Assembly (NCBI GenBank): GCA_027491215.1
Contig: JAIXWP010000052.1
Coordinates: forward strand, 1-64,000
Direction: 5' to 3'
DNA: 64,000 bases
Source: Flavobacteriales bacterium
GTDB lineage: Bacteria > Bacteroidota > Bacteroidia > Flavobacteriales_D > Sanyastnellaceae
The position numbers and the translations under genes are program-made. The notes beneath the pieces were generated by a model that saw only the letters and a program-made list of their open reading frames with translations, had not been told where the DNA came from and did not search any database. Position 1 is the first letter of the stretch. The number at the start of each line of letters is the position of its first letter. This document shows, piece after piece, positions 1 through 8,582 of the stretch.

Positions 1-62
1 TCAGCTGGTAGAGCTCCAGATTGTGGTTCTGGCTGTCGTGGGTTCGAGCCCCATCGATCACC
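1..62 (+). tRNA. tRNA-His (GTG), 5' end cut off by the window
   Basis: The anticodon arm CCAGA-TTGTGGT-TCTGG (positions 16-32) puts GTG at the anticodon. The T arm GTGGG-TTCGAGC-CCCAT follows at 38-54. The 3' acceptor strand CGATCAC ends in discriminator C at 62, the base usual for tRNA-His. The 5' acceptor strand lies before the window, and no CCA is encoded. A rho-independent terminator follows at once. Confidence 0.93.
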
Positions 63-68
63 CTAAGA

Positions 69-97
69 AGCCGATAACAACGTTATCGGCTTTTTTT
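69..97 (+). terminator. Rho-independent terminator of tRNA-His
   Basis: GCCGATAAC and GTTATCGGC form a 9-bp stem with loop AAC, flanked by AA on the left and a run of seven T on the right. It lies seven bases after the tRNA, so it ends that transcript. Confidence 0.9.
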
Positions 98-206
98 ATG
101 CTCTAAAAAATCTATGACTTACTATTTCCGAAGGATTTTTTCTATTGCCTCTCCTTGCGGTAATTCATCCGCCAGTTTGTAGAGATAGCGAACTTGTTGT
201 GTCAAC

Positions 207-428
207 TTATTTGCTTTTCTTTTTGGCTACATCAATTTTAAAATACATGTTGGCGAGCCCGAGTAATACACCGGTTATAATAGCCACTACAATTGAACGA
301 AGCGCGACTCCTCCAACTGCTCGGGCGTTTGAGATGTCGATATCAAAAAGACCATAAATGAACATTCCTGCGAATATTCCTGCGGTGATTGATAAAAATG
401 TTGTTTTGAAATAATAGCCAGAATCCAT
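207..428 (-). CDS. Small two-helix membrane protein, unknown function
   Basis: This is a 73-residue protein I do not recognise. Two hydrophobic stretches, roughly residues 8-27 and 42-60, should cross the membrane, and the C-terminus is lysine-rich (ending KIDVAKKKSK), which favours a cytoplasmic tail. I chose the ATG at 428 because the longer reading frame opens only with a TTG at 467. It lies just downstream of the DUF1905 gene on the same strand. No domain evidence supports a specific role, though helix-rich composition without many rare residues suggests a real protein. Confidence 0.6.
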   Translation of the reverse strand: MDSGYYFKTTFLSITAGIFAGMFIYGLFDIDISNARAVGGVALRSIVVAIITGVLLGLANMYFKIDVAKKKSK

Positions 429-477
429 AGTACAGGCAGAATTAGTGTGTGCCTGTTGGAATAACAAGCTCTCTAAT

Positions 478-783
478 TTAGATGAAAATCTCTACAGTTA
501 GGTCATGACCAATGTGAACTCCAAGATCTTTTCTAATTTTCGATTTTAAAGGAAGTAAATATTCTTGCTTCTTACTATCAAACCATATTGCAGTTTCCCA
601 TTCTGATTCGTTGATTTTGGCGATGGCTTTTAAACGTCCCCATCCTTCTTCCCCTGAGCGATGTAGCTCGCGAATTTCAGAGCTTATTTCTGCAGGAATA
701 TTTATGAAAACCCATCCGCCAGGGCCCGAGTGCTGCCAGACTGTATTGCTAAAAATATATTTTATCTTCGAAAAACTTCTCAT
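478..783 (-). CDS. DUF1905 domain protein
   Basis: The 101-residue product matches the DUF1905 pattern along its whole length: an N-terminal GPGGWVFINIP strand, a GWGRLKAIAKI segment (about residues 47-57), a W-x-T-A-I-W strand, and a final YLLPLKSKIRKDLGV-x6-LTVE segment. DUF1905 proteins are small, probably beta-barrel domains whose biochemical role is not established. Some bacteria fuse the domain to a YdeI-type (OmdA) domain, but here it stands alone. It is followed 50 nt downstream by the small membrane protein on the same strand. The VanY-type gene ends only 13 nt upstream, so they may be cotranscribed. Confidence 0.85.
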   Translation of the reverse strand: MRSFSKIKYIFSNTVWQHSGPGGWVFINIPAEISSEIRELHRSGEEGWGRLKAIAKINESEWETAIWFDSKKQEYLLPLKSKIRKDLGVHIGHDLTVEIFI

Positions 784-796
784 GTTGCGATTGAAG

Positions 797-1483
797 TTAT
801 TCTATTCCTTGCACATATGTTTCTATGACTTTTAATTCTGCAGCAACTTGGCTTCCGCTGAATCCTGTTATATCTGTGTAGGAAATTTGGTTTTTGTATT
901 CTTCTAGAAATGGGCCTGAAAGGGGTAAGAAGCTCCAATGCCACTTTTCCTCTTCGTATCCTGTTCGGCCTTTTGATTTATCAGTATAGGTCTGATGAAA
1001 GCCGTATTCTGCGGCATGCAAAAGCATCCAATCGTAAAGTTTTTTTCCAGCTCCAGATTTGAAATAACTATTTTCAAGTGAGTTGATATCGATATCCGTA
1101 CCCCAATGATGGCGGGATGTTCCAGGCATAGAACTGTAGAGCATGATATTCTTAGCCATATCAATTTCGTTCTTCTTTTGTTCCTTTAGCTTAGCCCACT
1201 TTCGCTCCCAAATCGCTTTTTGCTGATCGAAAGTTCGAGTAGCAGAAATGATGGTAATTGTTACGCCTTCTTTTTTGGCAGCGTCACTCATTTTAATGAA
1301 TGCTTCATAGCATTCTTTTCTAAGATAAATATTATCCTTTGTTGTATAGACTTTTTCGATTTTAGAAAAACTAGGATGTTGTGAGGGATTGATTTTTCCT
1401 AGAAGTTCTTCTTTGTTGATGATTTGAGCATTGCCAAGAAGAGTCAGTGCTGCAAGAAATAATAGTGTGAGAAATTTCTTCAT
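797..1483 (-). CDS. Exported D-alanyl-D-alanine carboxypeptidase, VanY/M15 family
   Basis: This is a 228-residue exported zinc peptidase of the M15B (VanY/LAS) family, expected to trim the terminal D-Ala of peptidoglycan stem peptides in the periplasm. A Sec signal peptide covers about residues 1-19, ending near GNAQ. The family motif S-x-H-x2-G-x3-D is at 123-132, giving zinc ligands H125 and D132. The second motif EEEKWHW at 177-183 supplies the catalytic Glu and the third ligand H182. All key residues are therefore present. The insertion rich in Lys and Glu around 90-108 is longer than I would expect for a minimal VanY. It lies between trxB (whose terminator is upstream at 1496-1534) and DUF1905. 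Confidence 0.9.
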   Translation of the reverse strand: MKKFLTLLFLAALTLLGNAQIINKEELLGKINPSQHPSFSKIEKVYTTKDNIYLRKECYEAFIKMSDAAKKEGVTITIISATRTFDQQKAIWERKWAKLKEQKKNEIDMAKNIMLYSSMPGTSRHHWGTDIDINSLENSYFKSGAGKKLYDWMLLHAAEYGFHQTYTDKSKGRTGYEEEKWHWSFLPLSGPFLEEYKNQISYTDITGFSGSQVAAELKVIETYVQGIE

Positions 1484-1495
1484 ACATCAACAACT

Positions 1496-1534
1496 ATAAA
1501 AATCGTTCCAGAGCCTTTAGGCCCTGGAACGATT
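1496..1534 (-). terminator. Rho-independent terminator of trxB
   Basis: The 11-bp stem AATCGTTCCAG/CTGGAACGATT (1501-1511 with 1524-1534) is extended inside by GCC-TTTA-GGC. On the minus strand it is followed by TTTTTATAG, giving the T-tract. It sits directly after the trxB stop codon and before the vanY-type start. Confidence 0.85.
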
Positions 1535-1539
1535 CAGTA

Positions 1540-2493
1540 TTAATGGATTCCTTTAGAGGCCAAGTAACGCTCTGCATCAAGAGCAGCCATGCATCCAGTG
1601 CCAGCAGCAGTGATCGCTTGGCGATATGTTTTATCAGCAGCATCACCTGCAACAAAAACACCTTCAACATTTGTTTTTGCAGTGCCAGGAATATTCAAGA
1701 TGTATCCTGTTTCATCCATGTCTATGAATGGCTTGAATACATCAGTGTTTGGTTTATGTCCGATGGCAACAAAGAAACCAGTGATATCAATTTTACGATC
1801 TTCTCCTGATTTATTATTTGAAATGATCGCAGCCTCCACTCCGTGTTCTCCAAGGATTTCTTTTGTTTCGGAATTCCATAACACTTCAATGTTCGGTGTG
1901 TCAAGCACGCGGTGTTGCATTGCTTTCGATGCACGCATTTTATCACTGCGAACAATCATATAAACTTTCTTGCAAAGCTTTGCGAGATATGTAGCTTCTT
2001 CAGCAGCGGTATCACCTGCGCCTACGATTGCCACGTCTTGTCCGCGATAGAAGAAACCGTCGCAAACAGCGCATGCGCTAACACCTCCACCAGCTTCACG
2101 TAATCTAGTTTCGCTTGGAAGGCCAAGCCACTTTGCAGAAGCACCGGTTGAAATAATTATAGCGTCTGCAGAAACAGAATGCTTGCCATTATCGATCTCT
2201 ACATAGTGCTTTGGTCCATTGAAATCAACCTTTGTAACAAAACCGTTTCTAACATCTGTATCAAAACGTTTTGCCTGATTAAGAAGATCTTCCATCATTG
2301 ATGGACCGTTAATTCCATTAGGATATCCAGGGAAGTTATCTACTTCAGTGGTATCCATCAATTGTCCACCTGGTTGCATTCCTTGATACATCACAGGTTT
2401 CATATCTGCACGTGCCGCGTAAATGGCTGCTGTATAACCAGCAGGACCACTTCCGATAATGAGGCACTTAACGTGCTCTTTTGCTTCGTTCAT
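1540..2493 (-). CDS. trxB: Thioredoxin-disulfide reductase
   Basis: TrxB is a cytoplasmic flavoprotein that uses NADPH to reduce oxidised thioredoxin. With the ATG at 2493 the product is 317 residues, the usual length. The FAD-binding GSGPAG is at 14-19, the redox-active CAVC at 141-144 and the NADPH-binding GAGDTA at 158-163; the C-terminal FAD motif VFVAGDAAD is also present. The reading frame continues upstream only to a TTG at 2541, adding a Lys/Ser-rich leader not typical of the family. A strong terminator follows. The thioredoxin-like proteins at 14599 and 20410 are possible substrates. Confidence 0.96.
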   Translation of the reverse strand: MNEAKEHVKCLIIGSGPAGYTAAIYAARADMKPVMYQGMQPGGQLMDTTEVDNFPGYPNGINGPSMMEDLLNQAKRFDTDVRNGFVTKVDFNGPKHYVEIDNGKHSVSADAIIISTGASAKWLGLPSETRLREAGGGVSACAVCDGFFYRGQDVAIVGAGDTAAEEATYLAKLCKKVYMIVRSDKMRASKAMQHRVLDTPNIEVLWNSETKEILGEHGVEAAIISNNKSGEDRKIDITGFFVAIGHKPNTDVFKPFIDMDETGYILNIPGTAKTNVEGVFVAGDAADKTYRQAITAAGTGCMAALDAERYLASKGIH

Positions 2494-2547
2494 TATTTTT
2501 TTTGTTGAAGTTACTTTTCTTTTAGAATTGCTTTTGATCAAATTACT

Positions 2548-3327
2548 TTAAACCTTGCCTTCCAATTTCATGGAAATCTTTAGGAATTCATCCCAAAGAA
2601 TATCTTCTGGTGGTGGAGCAATGATAGTGACTAGTTCTTTTTTAACCGGATGAATAAATTCAATTTTTCTAGCATGTAAGTGGATACTAGCATTTTCATT
2701 TGTTCTGCGGCTACCGTACTTGATGTCTCCTTTAATTGGGCATCCTAGACTGGACAGCGTTGCACGAATTTGGTGGTGACGACCTGTTTTAGGATATACT
2801 TCCATGTACGTATAGTTGTCGCCTTTTCCAATGACTTTATAACTGAGTTCTGATTCTTTTCTATTGGCTGCAGGAGTATCAAAAGCAAATGTTTTGTTTT
2901 GCTTTTCATCCTTCCATAAATAGTTGATGACCGTTCCTTCCAGTTCTTGAGGTGTTCCCTTTACTACAGCCCAATACGTTTTTTGAACTTCTCGAAATTT
3001 GAACATATTACTCAATCGGTTGAGTGCTTTTGTAGTCCGAGCGTAGAGAACAACACCACTTACGGGTCGGTCTAGACGGTGCACTGTGCCAATGAAAGCG
3101 AGTCCAGGCTTATTGTATTTCCATTTCACATATTCCTTTACTACATCGCATAATGTAGCGTCGCCTGAAATGTCGCTTTGAATGATATCGGAGTTTCTTT
3201 TGTTGACAGCAATGATGTGATTATCCTCAAATAGGATTCTCAAGTTGTCTACATTGCTCATAACAATTGGTTCTTTTGGAACCGTAATCCAGTCGCGCTT
3301 TACGAACTGGTTTTCTGATTTTTCCAT
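2548..3327 (-). CDS. RluA-family RNA pseudouridine synthase
   Basis: The 259-residue product carries the RluA catalytic motif HRLDRPVSG at residues 83-91 with the essential Asp at 86. Later come KTYWAVVKG and the conserved GRHHQIRATLSSLGCPIKGD block, which is diagnostic of the RluA/RluC/RluD group. These enzymes isomerise specific uridines in rRNA or tRNA; which site is modified cannot be told from the sequence. No S4 domain is present. I annotated the ATG at 3327 (a GTG lies three bases earlier), but the ATG at 3261, giving about 237 residues beginning MSNVDNLRILFED, fits the usual family start better. It ends 54 nt before the trxB start. Confidence 0.92.
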   Translation of the reverse strand: MEKSENQFVKRDWITVPKEPIVMSNVDNLRILFEDNHIIAVNKRNSDIIQSDISGDATLCDVVKEYVKWKYNKPGLAFIGTVHRLDRPVSGVVLYARTTKALNRLSNMFKFREVQKTYWAVVKGTPQELEGTVINYLWKDEKQNKTFAFDTPAANRKESELSYKVIGKGDNYTYMEVYPKTGRHHQIRATLSSLGCPIKGDIKYGSRRTNENASIHLHARKIEFIHPVKKELVTIIAPPPEDILWDEFLKISMKLEGKV

Positions 3328-3382
3328 CACTTATTTTATGTTATGCGACCATTGGTCGCTTCTTAATTTCAGTACAAAAATA

Positions 3383-4198
3383 CTAGTACTGTTCGTTATT
3401 GTTAGGGAAATCCTTTGATTTCACATCATTTACATATTGCTCTACTGCTGCGATCATTTGCTCTCCCGCATTCATGTAGCGACGCAGGAAGCGTGGAGAG
3501 AATTCTTGAGTAATTCCAAGCATATCGTGAACAACCAAGACTTGACCATCAACATCGCCGCCGGCGCCGATTCCAATTACAGGAACGCTTACCGCTTTTG
3601 AAACCTCGGCTGCAAGTTTTGCTGGGATTTTTTCAAGTACAATAGCAAAACAACCACATTCATCAAGAAGTTTGGCGTCGCGAATTAGACGTTCTGCCTC
3701 TTCTTGTTCTTTGGCTCTTACCTGATATGTTCCAAACTTATAAATACTTTGAGGAGTGAGTCCAAGGTGGCCCATTACTGGGATACCGGCAGAAAGAATG
3801 CGCTGAATAGAGTCGCGTATTTCTTCGCCGCCTTCCATTTTCACTGCGTGACCTCCGGTTTCTTTCATGATTCGAATTGCAGAATTCAAAGCCTCTTTAG
3901 AGTTTCCTTGATAAGAACCGAAAGGCATATCCACTACAATTAAGCTTCTCTTTGCCGCTCGCACCACGCTTTGCGCGTGATAGATCATTTGATCTAGAGT
4001 AATGGGCAATGTAGTCTCATGTCCCGCCATTACATTAGAAGCTGAGTCACCTACTAGGATAACATCAATTCCGGCCATGTCCACGATTTTCGCCATGCTA
4101 TAATCGTATGCTGTAAGCATTGAGATTTTTTCACCACGATTCTTCATTTCCTGAAGCGTGTTGGTGGTGATGCGCTTAATTTCTTTTTGTACTGACAT
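3383..4198 (-). CDS. panB: 3-methyl-2-oxobutanoate hydroxymethyltransferase
   Basis: PanB transfers a hydroxymethyl group from 5,10-methylene-tetrahydrofolate to 2-oxoisovalerate, giving ketopantoate for coenzyme A synthesis. The 271-residue length is normal. The family opening [13 protein letters not shown] is at 24-36, the metal-binding VGDS at 49-52 (D51), followed by [13 protein letters not shown], and the catalytic Glu region HAVKMEGG and GHLGLTPQS are intact. A TATATTTG -7 box ends four bases before the ATG, so the mRNA may be leaderless. No other pantothenate gene is adjacent. Confidence 0.96.
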   Translation of the reverse strand: MSVQKEIKRITTNTLQEMKNRGEKISMLTAYDYSMAKIVDMAGIDVILVGDSASNVMAGHETTLPITLDQMIYHAQSVVRAAKRSLIVVDMPFGSYQGNSKEALNSAIRIMKETGGHAVKMEGGEEIRDSIQRILSAGIPVMGHLGLTPQSIYKFGTYQVRAKEQEEAERLIRDAKLLDECGCFAIVLEKIPAKLAAEVSKAVSVPVIGIGAGGDVDGQVLVVHDMLGITQEFSPRFLRRYMNAGEQMIAAVEQYVNDVKSKDFPNNNEQY

Positions 4199-4202
4199 AT
4201 TG

Positions 4203-4210
4203 CAAATATA
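4203..4210 (-). promoter_or_regulatory. Bacteroidetes -7 promoter box of panB
   Basis: The minus strand reads TATATTTG, an exact match to TAnnTTTG, separated from the panB ATG by CAAT only. A TTTG at 4227-4230 (minus strand) could serve as the -33 element with a 16-nt spacer. The predicted transcription start falls on or next to the ATG. Confidence 0.6.
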
Positions 4211-4347
4211 GAGAAGTCTAGGGGAGCAAATTCGAGGCTATAATTCCTTCTTTTTTGTGAACAATAAATTGACAGAAAGTGCGTTGCGCTTGCTAGCGTG
4301 TTGCGATATTTTGTATATTGCCTCACCCTCCTGATTATTAAACCACT

Positions 4348-5277
4348 ATGAAACGACTATTACGAGGCTCCTTGTTGCTTTTGGCATTTTCTGCTTTTCT
4401 CTTCGGATGTAAGAAAGACGAGAAAGAAGAGGTGACCTTTACTGGCAACAACATTCCTTATTATGATGAAGTACCTCGACTTCTCATCGAGAATTATGTT
4501 AACCGTGTTTTCATTGATTTGATTGGCCGAGAGCCAACAGATATAGAGATGACGACGGAGGCCGATGCGCTTCGCGCAGCAAATGCAAGTGAATCTTCGC
4601 GTATCACACTCGTTCAAAAAATCATGTTCAACACAGATCCTATTCCTTCAGAAGGAAGCTATCGTGAGGCATACATCAGAAAGTTTTACGAAGACCAAAA
4701 AGGGCGCTACCTCGAAGGTTCATCAGAAGGAAATATTCTCGATGAATACTATACTTGGCGGGCCATCGCAATCAATGATTCATTGAATGGTAATTGGCTT
4801 CAATATGAATTGGTGATGATTGAAGCAAATAAGATGTTGGATGTTTTTAATAGCAGACTTCAATTAACTAATGATGAAATTGTTTTTGAAGAGGTGTGTC
4901 GAAGAATGATGTTCAATTCGATTTATGATGACATCAACATGAATACATTCAATTTTATTAATGCTACGTTTGATGATTCGTTCTCGCGTTTTCCAACATT
5001 AGCAGAATATGAAGCGGTTGAAGATGCAATTGAGTTCAATGGCAGCGGCGCATTATTCGGCTTAGCTGTTTCTAGCAAGCCGAGCTATCTTGATGTTTTA
5101 GTTGCCTCTGATGAATTTGACGAAGGTTTTGTTCGTTGGGCATTTTCTGCTTATTTATCTCGAGAGGCTACTTCCTCTGAAGTATATATCATGGCACCGA
5201 TTTATGCAGACGGTTCTAATTTTTCACTTATTCAACAAAAAATTTTGACATCCGATGAGTACGCAGGATTTGAATAA
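4348..5277 (+). CDS. Surface-type lipoprotein with DUF1549-like segment
   Basis: This 309-residue lipoprotein has a signal peptide ending LFG-C21, followed by KKDEKEE, a lysine/acid stretch resembling the surface lipoprotein export signal of Bacteroidetes. After it, YVNRVFIDLIGREPTD (about residues 50-66) resembles the start of DUF1549 proteins, which in planctomycetes pair with DUF1501 proteins. The similarity is by pattern only. The C-terminal half contains a weaker echo, SAYLSREATSSEV. It opens the seven-gene run ending at 13131 and overlaps the next gene by 23 nt. Function is unknown. Confidence 0.85.
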   Translation: MKRLLRGSLLLLAFSAFLFGCKKDEKEEVTFTGNNIPYYDEVPRLLIENYVNRVFIDLIGREPTDIEMTTEADALRAANASESSRITLVQKIMFNTDPIPSEGSYREAYIRKFYEDQKGRYLEGSSEGNILDEYYTWRAIAINDSLNGNWLQYELVMIEANKMLDVFNSRLQLTNDEIVFEEVCRRMMFNSIYDDINMNTFNFINATFDDSFSRFPTLAEYEAVEDAIEFNGSGALFGLAVSSKPSYLDVLVASDEFDEGFVRWAFSAYLSREATSSEVYIMAPIYADGSNFSLIQQKILTSDEYAGFE

Positions 5278-5800
5278 TAAAATTGTGGAGTCTTCAGAAC
5301 AAGGCTCTTTAGGTAAGTTGGCATTGCTAGCTACTGCCACTGCTGCAGCTCTTCAATCATGTAAGAAAGATCCAGAACAAGTGGGTGTTTACGAACTGAA
5401 TGATGTAGCGCTCACAACAGATAGTGCGAACAAAACAAGATTGAAAACGAATGAACAATACGTTTCAATTTTGTTCACTAATCTCTTTCAGGCTGGAATC
5501 TCGAGTGATATTGTGTTCGAGTTGAATGAGTGCTTTTTGAGCATCGGAGATCAAGAGTTGGCAAGAGAGGTTTTGATCTCTAATTTGTTTAATAACCCAG
5601 CTGTTCAGCTTCCTACCGTGGAGAACATGATGGCAGATTTGGATGGTTTTATCGAAGAAACGTATAAGCGCTTTTTCGTTCGCCTTCCTTCGGAAGGGGA
5701 GAAGACATGGGTGCGAAATTTCATTTCGAATAACCCATACATGACACCTGAATTGGTGTATTTCAGTTTTGCATTGAGTAATGAATATATGTACTACTAA
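5255..5800 (+). CDS. Lipoprotein paired with the DUF1549-like protein
   Basis: The 181-residue product has an unusual N-terminus: about 20 polar residues precede the hydrophobic stretch LGKLALLATATAAALQS, then C36-KKD-PE as a probable lipid attachment site. A GTG at 5285 would give a more normal signal peptide. The C-terminal segment FIEETYKRFFVRLPSEGEK (about residues 131-149) resembles the Y/F-x-R-x-L-G-R-x-P motif of the preceding protein. The two may therefore be halves of one functional unit. It begins inside the end of the previous gene and ends 12 nt before the DUF1501 gene. Role unknown. Confidence 0.8.
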   Translation: MSTQDLNNKIVESSEQGSLGKLALLATATAAALQSCKKDPEQVGVYELNDVALTTDSANKTRLKTNEQYVSILFTNLFQAGISSDIVFELNECFLSIGDQELAREVLISNLFNNPAVQLPTVENMMADLDGFIEETYKRFFVRLPSEGEKTWVRNFISNNPYMTPELVYFSFALSNEYMYY

Positions 5801-5812
5801 AAATACTGCACG

Positions 5813-7141
5813 ATGATACGTAGAGAATTCCTTAAGAAATCGACGCTAGCGGGTGCAGGTGCAATAACTGCCCCCTATTTACTGCCGAGCGGAAGATTGT
5901 TTGCTGCTTCAGGAAATAGATCAGCTAACCACGTGGTGTTGGTGATGTTTGCTGGTGGAGTGAGACATCAAGAAGCGGTGGGTATGCGCTACTTAGATGA
6001 CAGCCAAGTTGGAGAGCCCTATCCTGGAAATATTATGTACAATATGTTGACGGGAGCACCTCCTGAAATGAAGATTGTATATGGCACAGGAGAAGGTGGA
6101 ATCAATCCGATACCACCGATATTGTCTCAGTCACTTGCATCTCAGGGAACATTGTTTGCGGAAGTTGAAGCGTTGAGCACAGGTCACTTTGGTGGCTTGA
6201 ATTCTATCATACAAGGATCTGTTCCAGGCGGTCAAGGATTGAAGCAACGCCCTGTTAATCCTACCATCTTTGAATACTTGAGAAGACACGGTGGTTATGG
6301 CGCTACCGATACATGGTTTGTCGGAAATTCTATTGGTGGTTCATTGCCTTTGTTGAATTACAGTGCAAATCCTGATTATGGAATTAAATACGGTGGGAAT
6401 TTCTTTGCACCACTTATAACATTCGGCGAACAAGGTTTTGAGTATTTGGGAAATGCTAAAGTGTATCACCCAGAGAATGAACTGGCGCCGATGTATCAGT
6501 TAAAAGCTTTCTTGGATAATAATTTTGCGAATAATGGATTGCTTCTCGACTCACTTGGTAATACTGAAGAAGAGAAGCAGAGCATCAAGATGTTTATGGA
6601 TCTGATGTATGAAAAAATCCAAGCAGGTACTATCACACTTCCTCCGGTAACGGATAATGCAGATACGGCGACAGTTGGTTTTGCCTGTGAACTTTTGAGC
6701 TGGTTTAAGCCAGCGTTCTCCGTTGTAAACTTGAGCAGCGTGGATGCATGTCACAGCGACTTCACTGGTTATTTAAAATCATTGCACAGAGCAGATCATG
6801 CTGTTGGATTCTTGTGGGATTATATTCAACAGATTCCTGAAATGGCTGGAAATACAACGCTCATTTGTGTTCCTGAATGTGGACGTAATGACAATCCGAA
6901 TGCGATCTTAGACGATAACAATTGGCTGGCTTATGATCACAGTGATTTTAATTCTACTCGAATATTTTCATTATGTGTTGGAGCTGGATTTGAGCCAGGT
7001 CTTGTTCGAGGCAGTGAGGGCAATCCAATTGGTCGCGCTTCAGATGCCATGATGACCGCTGCTGATATTTTAGGGGTGGATACATCATTGATGTCGCCTT
7101 ATCTCTATGGAGGAACTACATCATTCTTAGATCAACTATAG
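5813..7141 (+). CDS. DUF1501 (sulfatase-like fold) exported protein
   Basis: The 442-residue protein begins MIRREFLKKSTLAGAGA, a twin-arginine-type signal (R3-R4-x-F-L-K) with a hydrophobic core ending near AASG. The first strand, HVVLVMFAGG, and the late motifs VDACHSDFT and AYDHSDFNSTRIFS match DUF1501, a family placed in the alkaline phosphatase/sulfatase superfamily. A GRASDAMMTAADILGVD segment closes it, as in family members. Substrate and activity are unknown; whether the metal ligands are all retained cannot be judged by eye. It sits between the two DUF1549-like lipoproteins and the cytochrome-like lipoprotein, an arrangement that recalls planctomycete DUF1549/DUF1501/PSCyt clusters. 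Confidence 0.88.
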   Translation: MIRREFLKKSTLAGAGAITAPYLLPSGRLFAASGNRSANHVVLVMFAGGVRHQEAVGMRYLDDSQVGEPYPGNIMYNMLTGAPPEMKIVYGTGEGGINPIPPILSQSLASQGTLFAEVEALSTGHFGGLNSIIQGSVPGGQGLKQRPVNPTIFEYLRRHGGYGATDTWFVGNSIGGSLPLLNYSANPDYGIKYGGNFFAPLITFGEQGFEYLGNAKVYHPENELAPMYQLKAFLDNNFANNGLLLDSLGNTEEEKQSIKMFMDLMYEKIQAGTITLPPVTDNADTATVGFACELLSWFKPAFSVVNLSSVDACHSDFTGYLKSLHRADHAVGFLWDYIQQIPEMAGNTTLICVPECGRNDNPNAILDDNNWLAYDHSDFNSTRIFSLCVGAGFEPGLVRGSEGNPIGRASDAMMTAADILGVDTSLMSPYLYGGTTSFLDQL

Positions 7142-7146
7142 TAACA

Positions 7147-8121
7147 ATGAAAAAATACATCTCATACAGCCTTGTCTTTTTCTTCATTGTTCTTGTGGTG
7201 GTGAGTTGCAAGAAGGATGGCGAAGAATTGACGAACCCATATGAAGGGCTGACCGTGCCAGTGGATAACGATAACCCAGATGCAGATGCACTTCCAGAAG
7301 GCAGCTTTGCGTGGTTACATGCTAAAATATTTCGTCCTACCTGCGCTAACAGCGGATGTCATGATGGAACATTTGAGCCTGAGTTTAGAACGATTAGCAG
7401 TGCGTACAATTCATTGGTAAATCATCCAGTGATTGCGAACGACCCGGGAAATAATTTTGAATATAGAGTTGTTCCAGGAAACCATCAGCAGTCATGGTTA
7501 TATCAGCGCTTGACAGTTGAAGTGGATAATACAAGTGGAATGATGCCTTTGGCGACAGACCCTGGCAGCGATTGGCCGGAGTTGAGTGATTTTTATGTAG
7601 AAAAAATTGCTCAATGGATTGATGACGGAGCAAAAGACATGTTTGGGAATCCCGCGCCAGCTGCAGGAGTAAATGGGATTCCATTGGCATATGGCATGGC
7701 AGTTTTCCCAACAGGAAATACTACTACTCCATTTCCAAGAGAAGAGAATCCAACACTTGGTGTTGGATCTATCCTAGTTCCAACAGGCCCTGTAGATCTT
7801 TGGTTTGGTGCAGTAGATGACAATGCAGGTGTAAATAATTTTACATCATTTAGCATGAAAGTTTCATCGAATATCACTGATTTTTCGAATGCTGTAGAGG
7901 TGCCGTGTACACTTTCAGGACCAATCACTGCATTGGATTTTACGGATAATACAACACAGCTTTATTACAAAGCAACGTTTGATTTTTCTGGGATTCCTGC
8001 TGGAGAGTTGCGTTATGTTCGCGTTTACATCAATGATGGAGTTCAACCTAGTGTTACAGAGCTTCCTAATTCCTCTTCGAATTACTTCTGGTTTTTATTA
8101 TTTTCATTGAAAACGATATGA
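7147..8121 (+). CDS. Lipoprotein with CX4CH cytochrome-c-like motif
   Basis: This 324-residue lipoprotein has lipid attachment at C21, followed by KKDGEE. FRPTCANSGCHDG (61-74) places C66 and C71-H72 in a CX4CH spacing rather than CXXCH. Further on, TSGMMPLATD looks like the Met-Pro axial ligand segment of a class I cytochrome c. The N-terminal half (about residues 55-160) is then a likely single-haem domain, and the C-terminal half is beta-rich. In other bacteria such CX4CH domains accompany DUF1501 genes. Whether haem is attached is not established here. Its stop overlaps the next start (ATGA). Confidence 0.82.
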   Translation: MKKYISYSLVFFFIVLVVVSCKKDGEELTNPYEGLTVPVDNDNPDADALPEGSFAWLHAKIFRPTCANSGCHDGTFEPEFRTISSAYNSLVNHPVIANDPGNNFEYRVVPGNHQQSWLYQRLTVEVDNTSGMMPLATDPGSDWPELSDFYVEKIAQWIDDGAKDMFGNPAPAAGVNGIPLAYGMAVFPTGNTTTPFPREENPTLGVGSILVPTGPVDLWFGAVDDNAGVNNFTSFSMKVSSNITDFSNAVEVPCTLSGPITALDFTDNTTQLYYKATFDFSGIPAGELRYVRVYINDGVQPSVTELPNSSSNYFWFLLFSLKTI

Positions 8122-8561
8122 AAAAAATACTATTTCTTGCCGCGGTTTCATTGGCATTTTTAGGGTGTAAAAAAGACAGTGAAGAAGAAGATAATCCAAC
8201 TTCTCCAATCTTGACATTTGTAAGCATATCATCCAATGAAGCTGTGTCTTATAGTAATGATTTAAAGGTCATTTTCTCGTATGAAGATTTTCAAGGTGAC
8301 CTTGGTGAAGACGATCCAGATGCCTTGACTTTATGGGTGAAGGACGCTCGACTGGATGCAGCAGATTATTATCACGTTCCTCCGATGACTCCAGAAAACC
8401 AAGAGCTTCATATCAAAGGAAATTATGAGGTGTCTTTGAATACCTTGTTTTTATTGGGGAATGGTGCAGCAGAAACAACCAAGTTCACAATTCAATTGCG
8501 TGATCGGGCAGGAAATGTGAGTAATATTATTGAGACTACTCCTGTTACAATTACACCTTAA
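8118..8561 (+). CDS. Small lipoprotein, unknown function
   Basis: The 147-residue protein has a signal peptide ending FLG-C17, followed by KKDSEEE, again the acidic/lysine stretch seen in its neighbours. The remainder is beta-rich, with KFTIQLRDRAGNVSN near the C-terminus resembling an immunoglobulin-like or cadherin-type strand pattern. No catalytic motif is visible. Start overlaps the stop of the cytochrome-like gene (ATGA), showing translational coupling. Its stop codon directly abuts one copy of the ACCGAA-N6-TTCGGT palindrome. Confidence 0.8.
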   Translation: MKKILFLAAVSLAFLGCKKDSEEEDNPTSPILTFVSISSNEAVSYSNDLKVIFSYEDFQGDLGEDDPDALTLWVKDARLDAADYYHVPPMTPENQELHIKGNYEVSLNTLFLLGNGAAETTKFTIQLRDRAGNVSNIIETTPVTITP

Positions 8562-8578
8562 CCGAATGAACGTTCGGT
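8561..8578 (+). repeat. Dispersed 18-bp palindrome, copy 1 (intergenic)
   Basis: ACCGAATGAACGTTCGGT. It fills the gap between the stop of the small lipoprotein and the ATG of the CHU_C protein at 8583, so in mRNA a 6-7 bp stem with a GAAC loop would sit just before the start codon. Confidence 0.8.
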
Positions 8579-8582
8579 GCCT

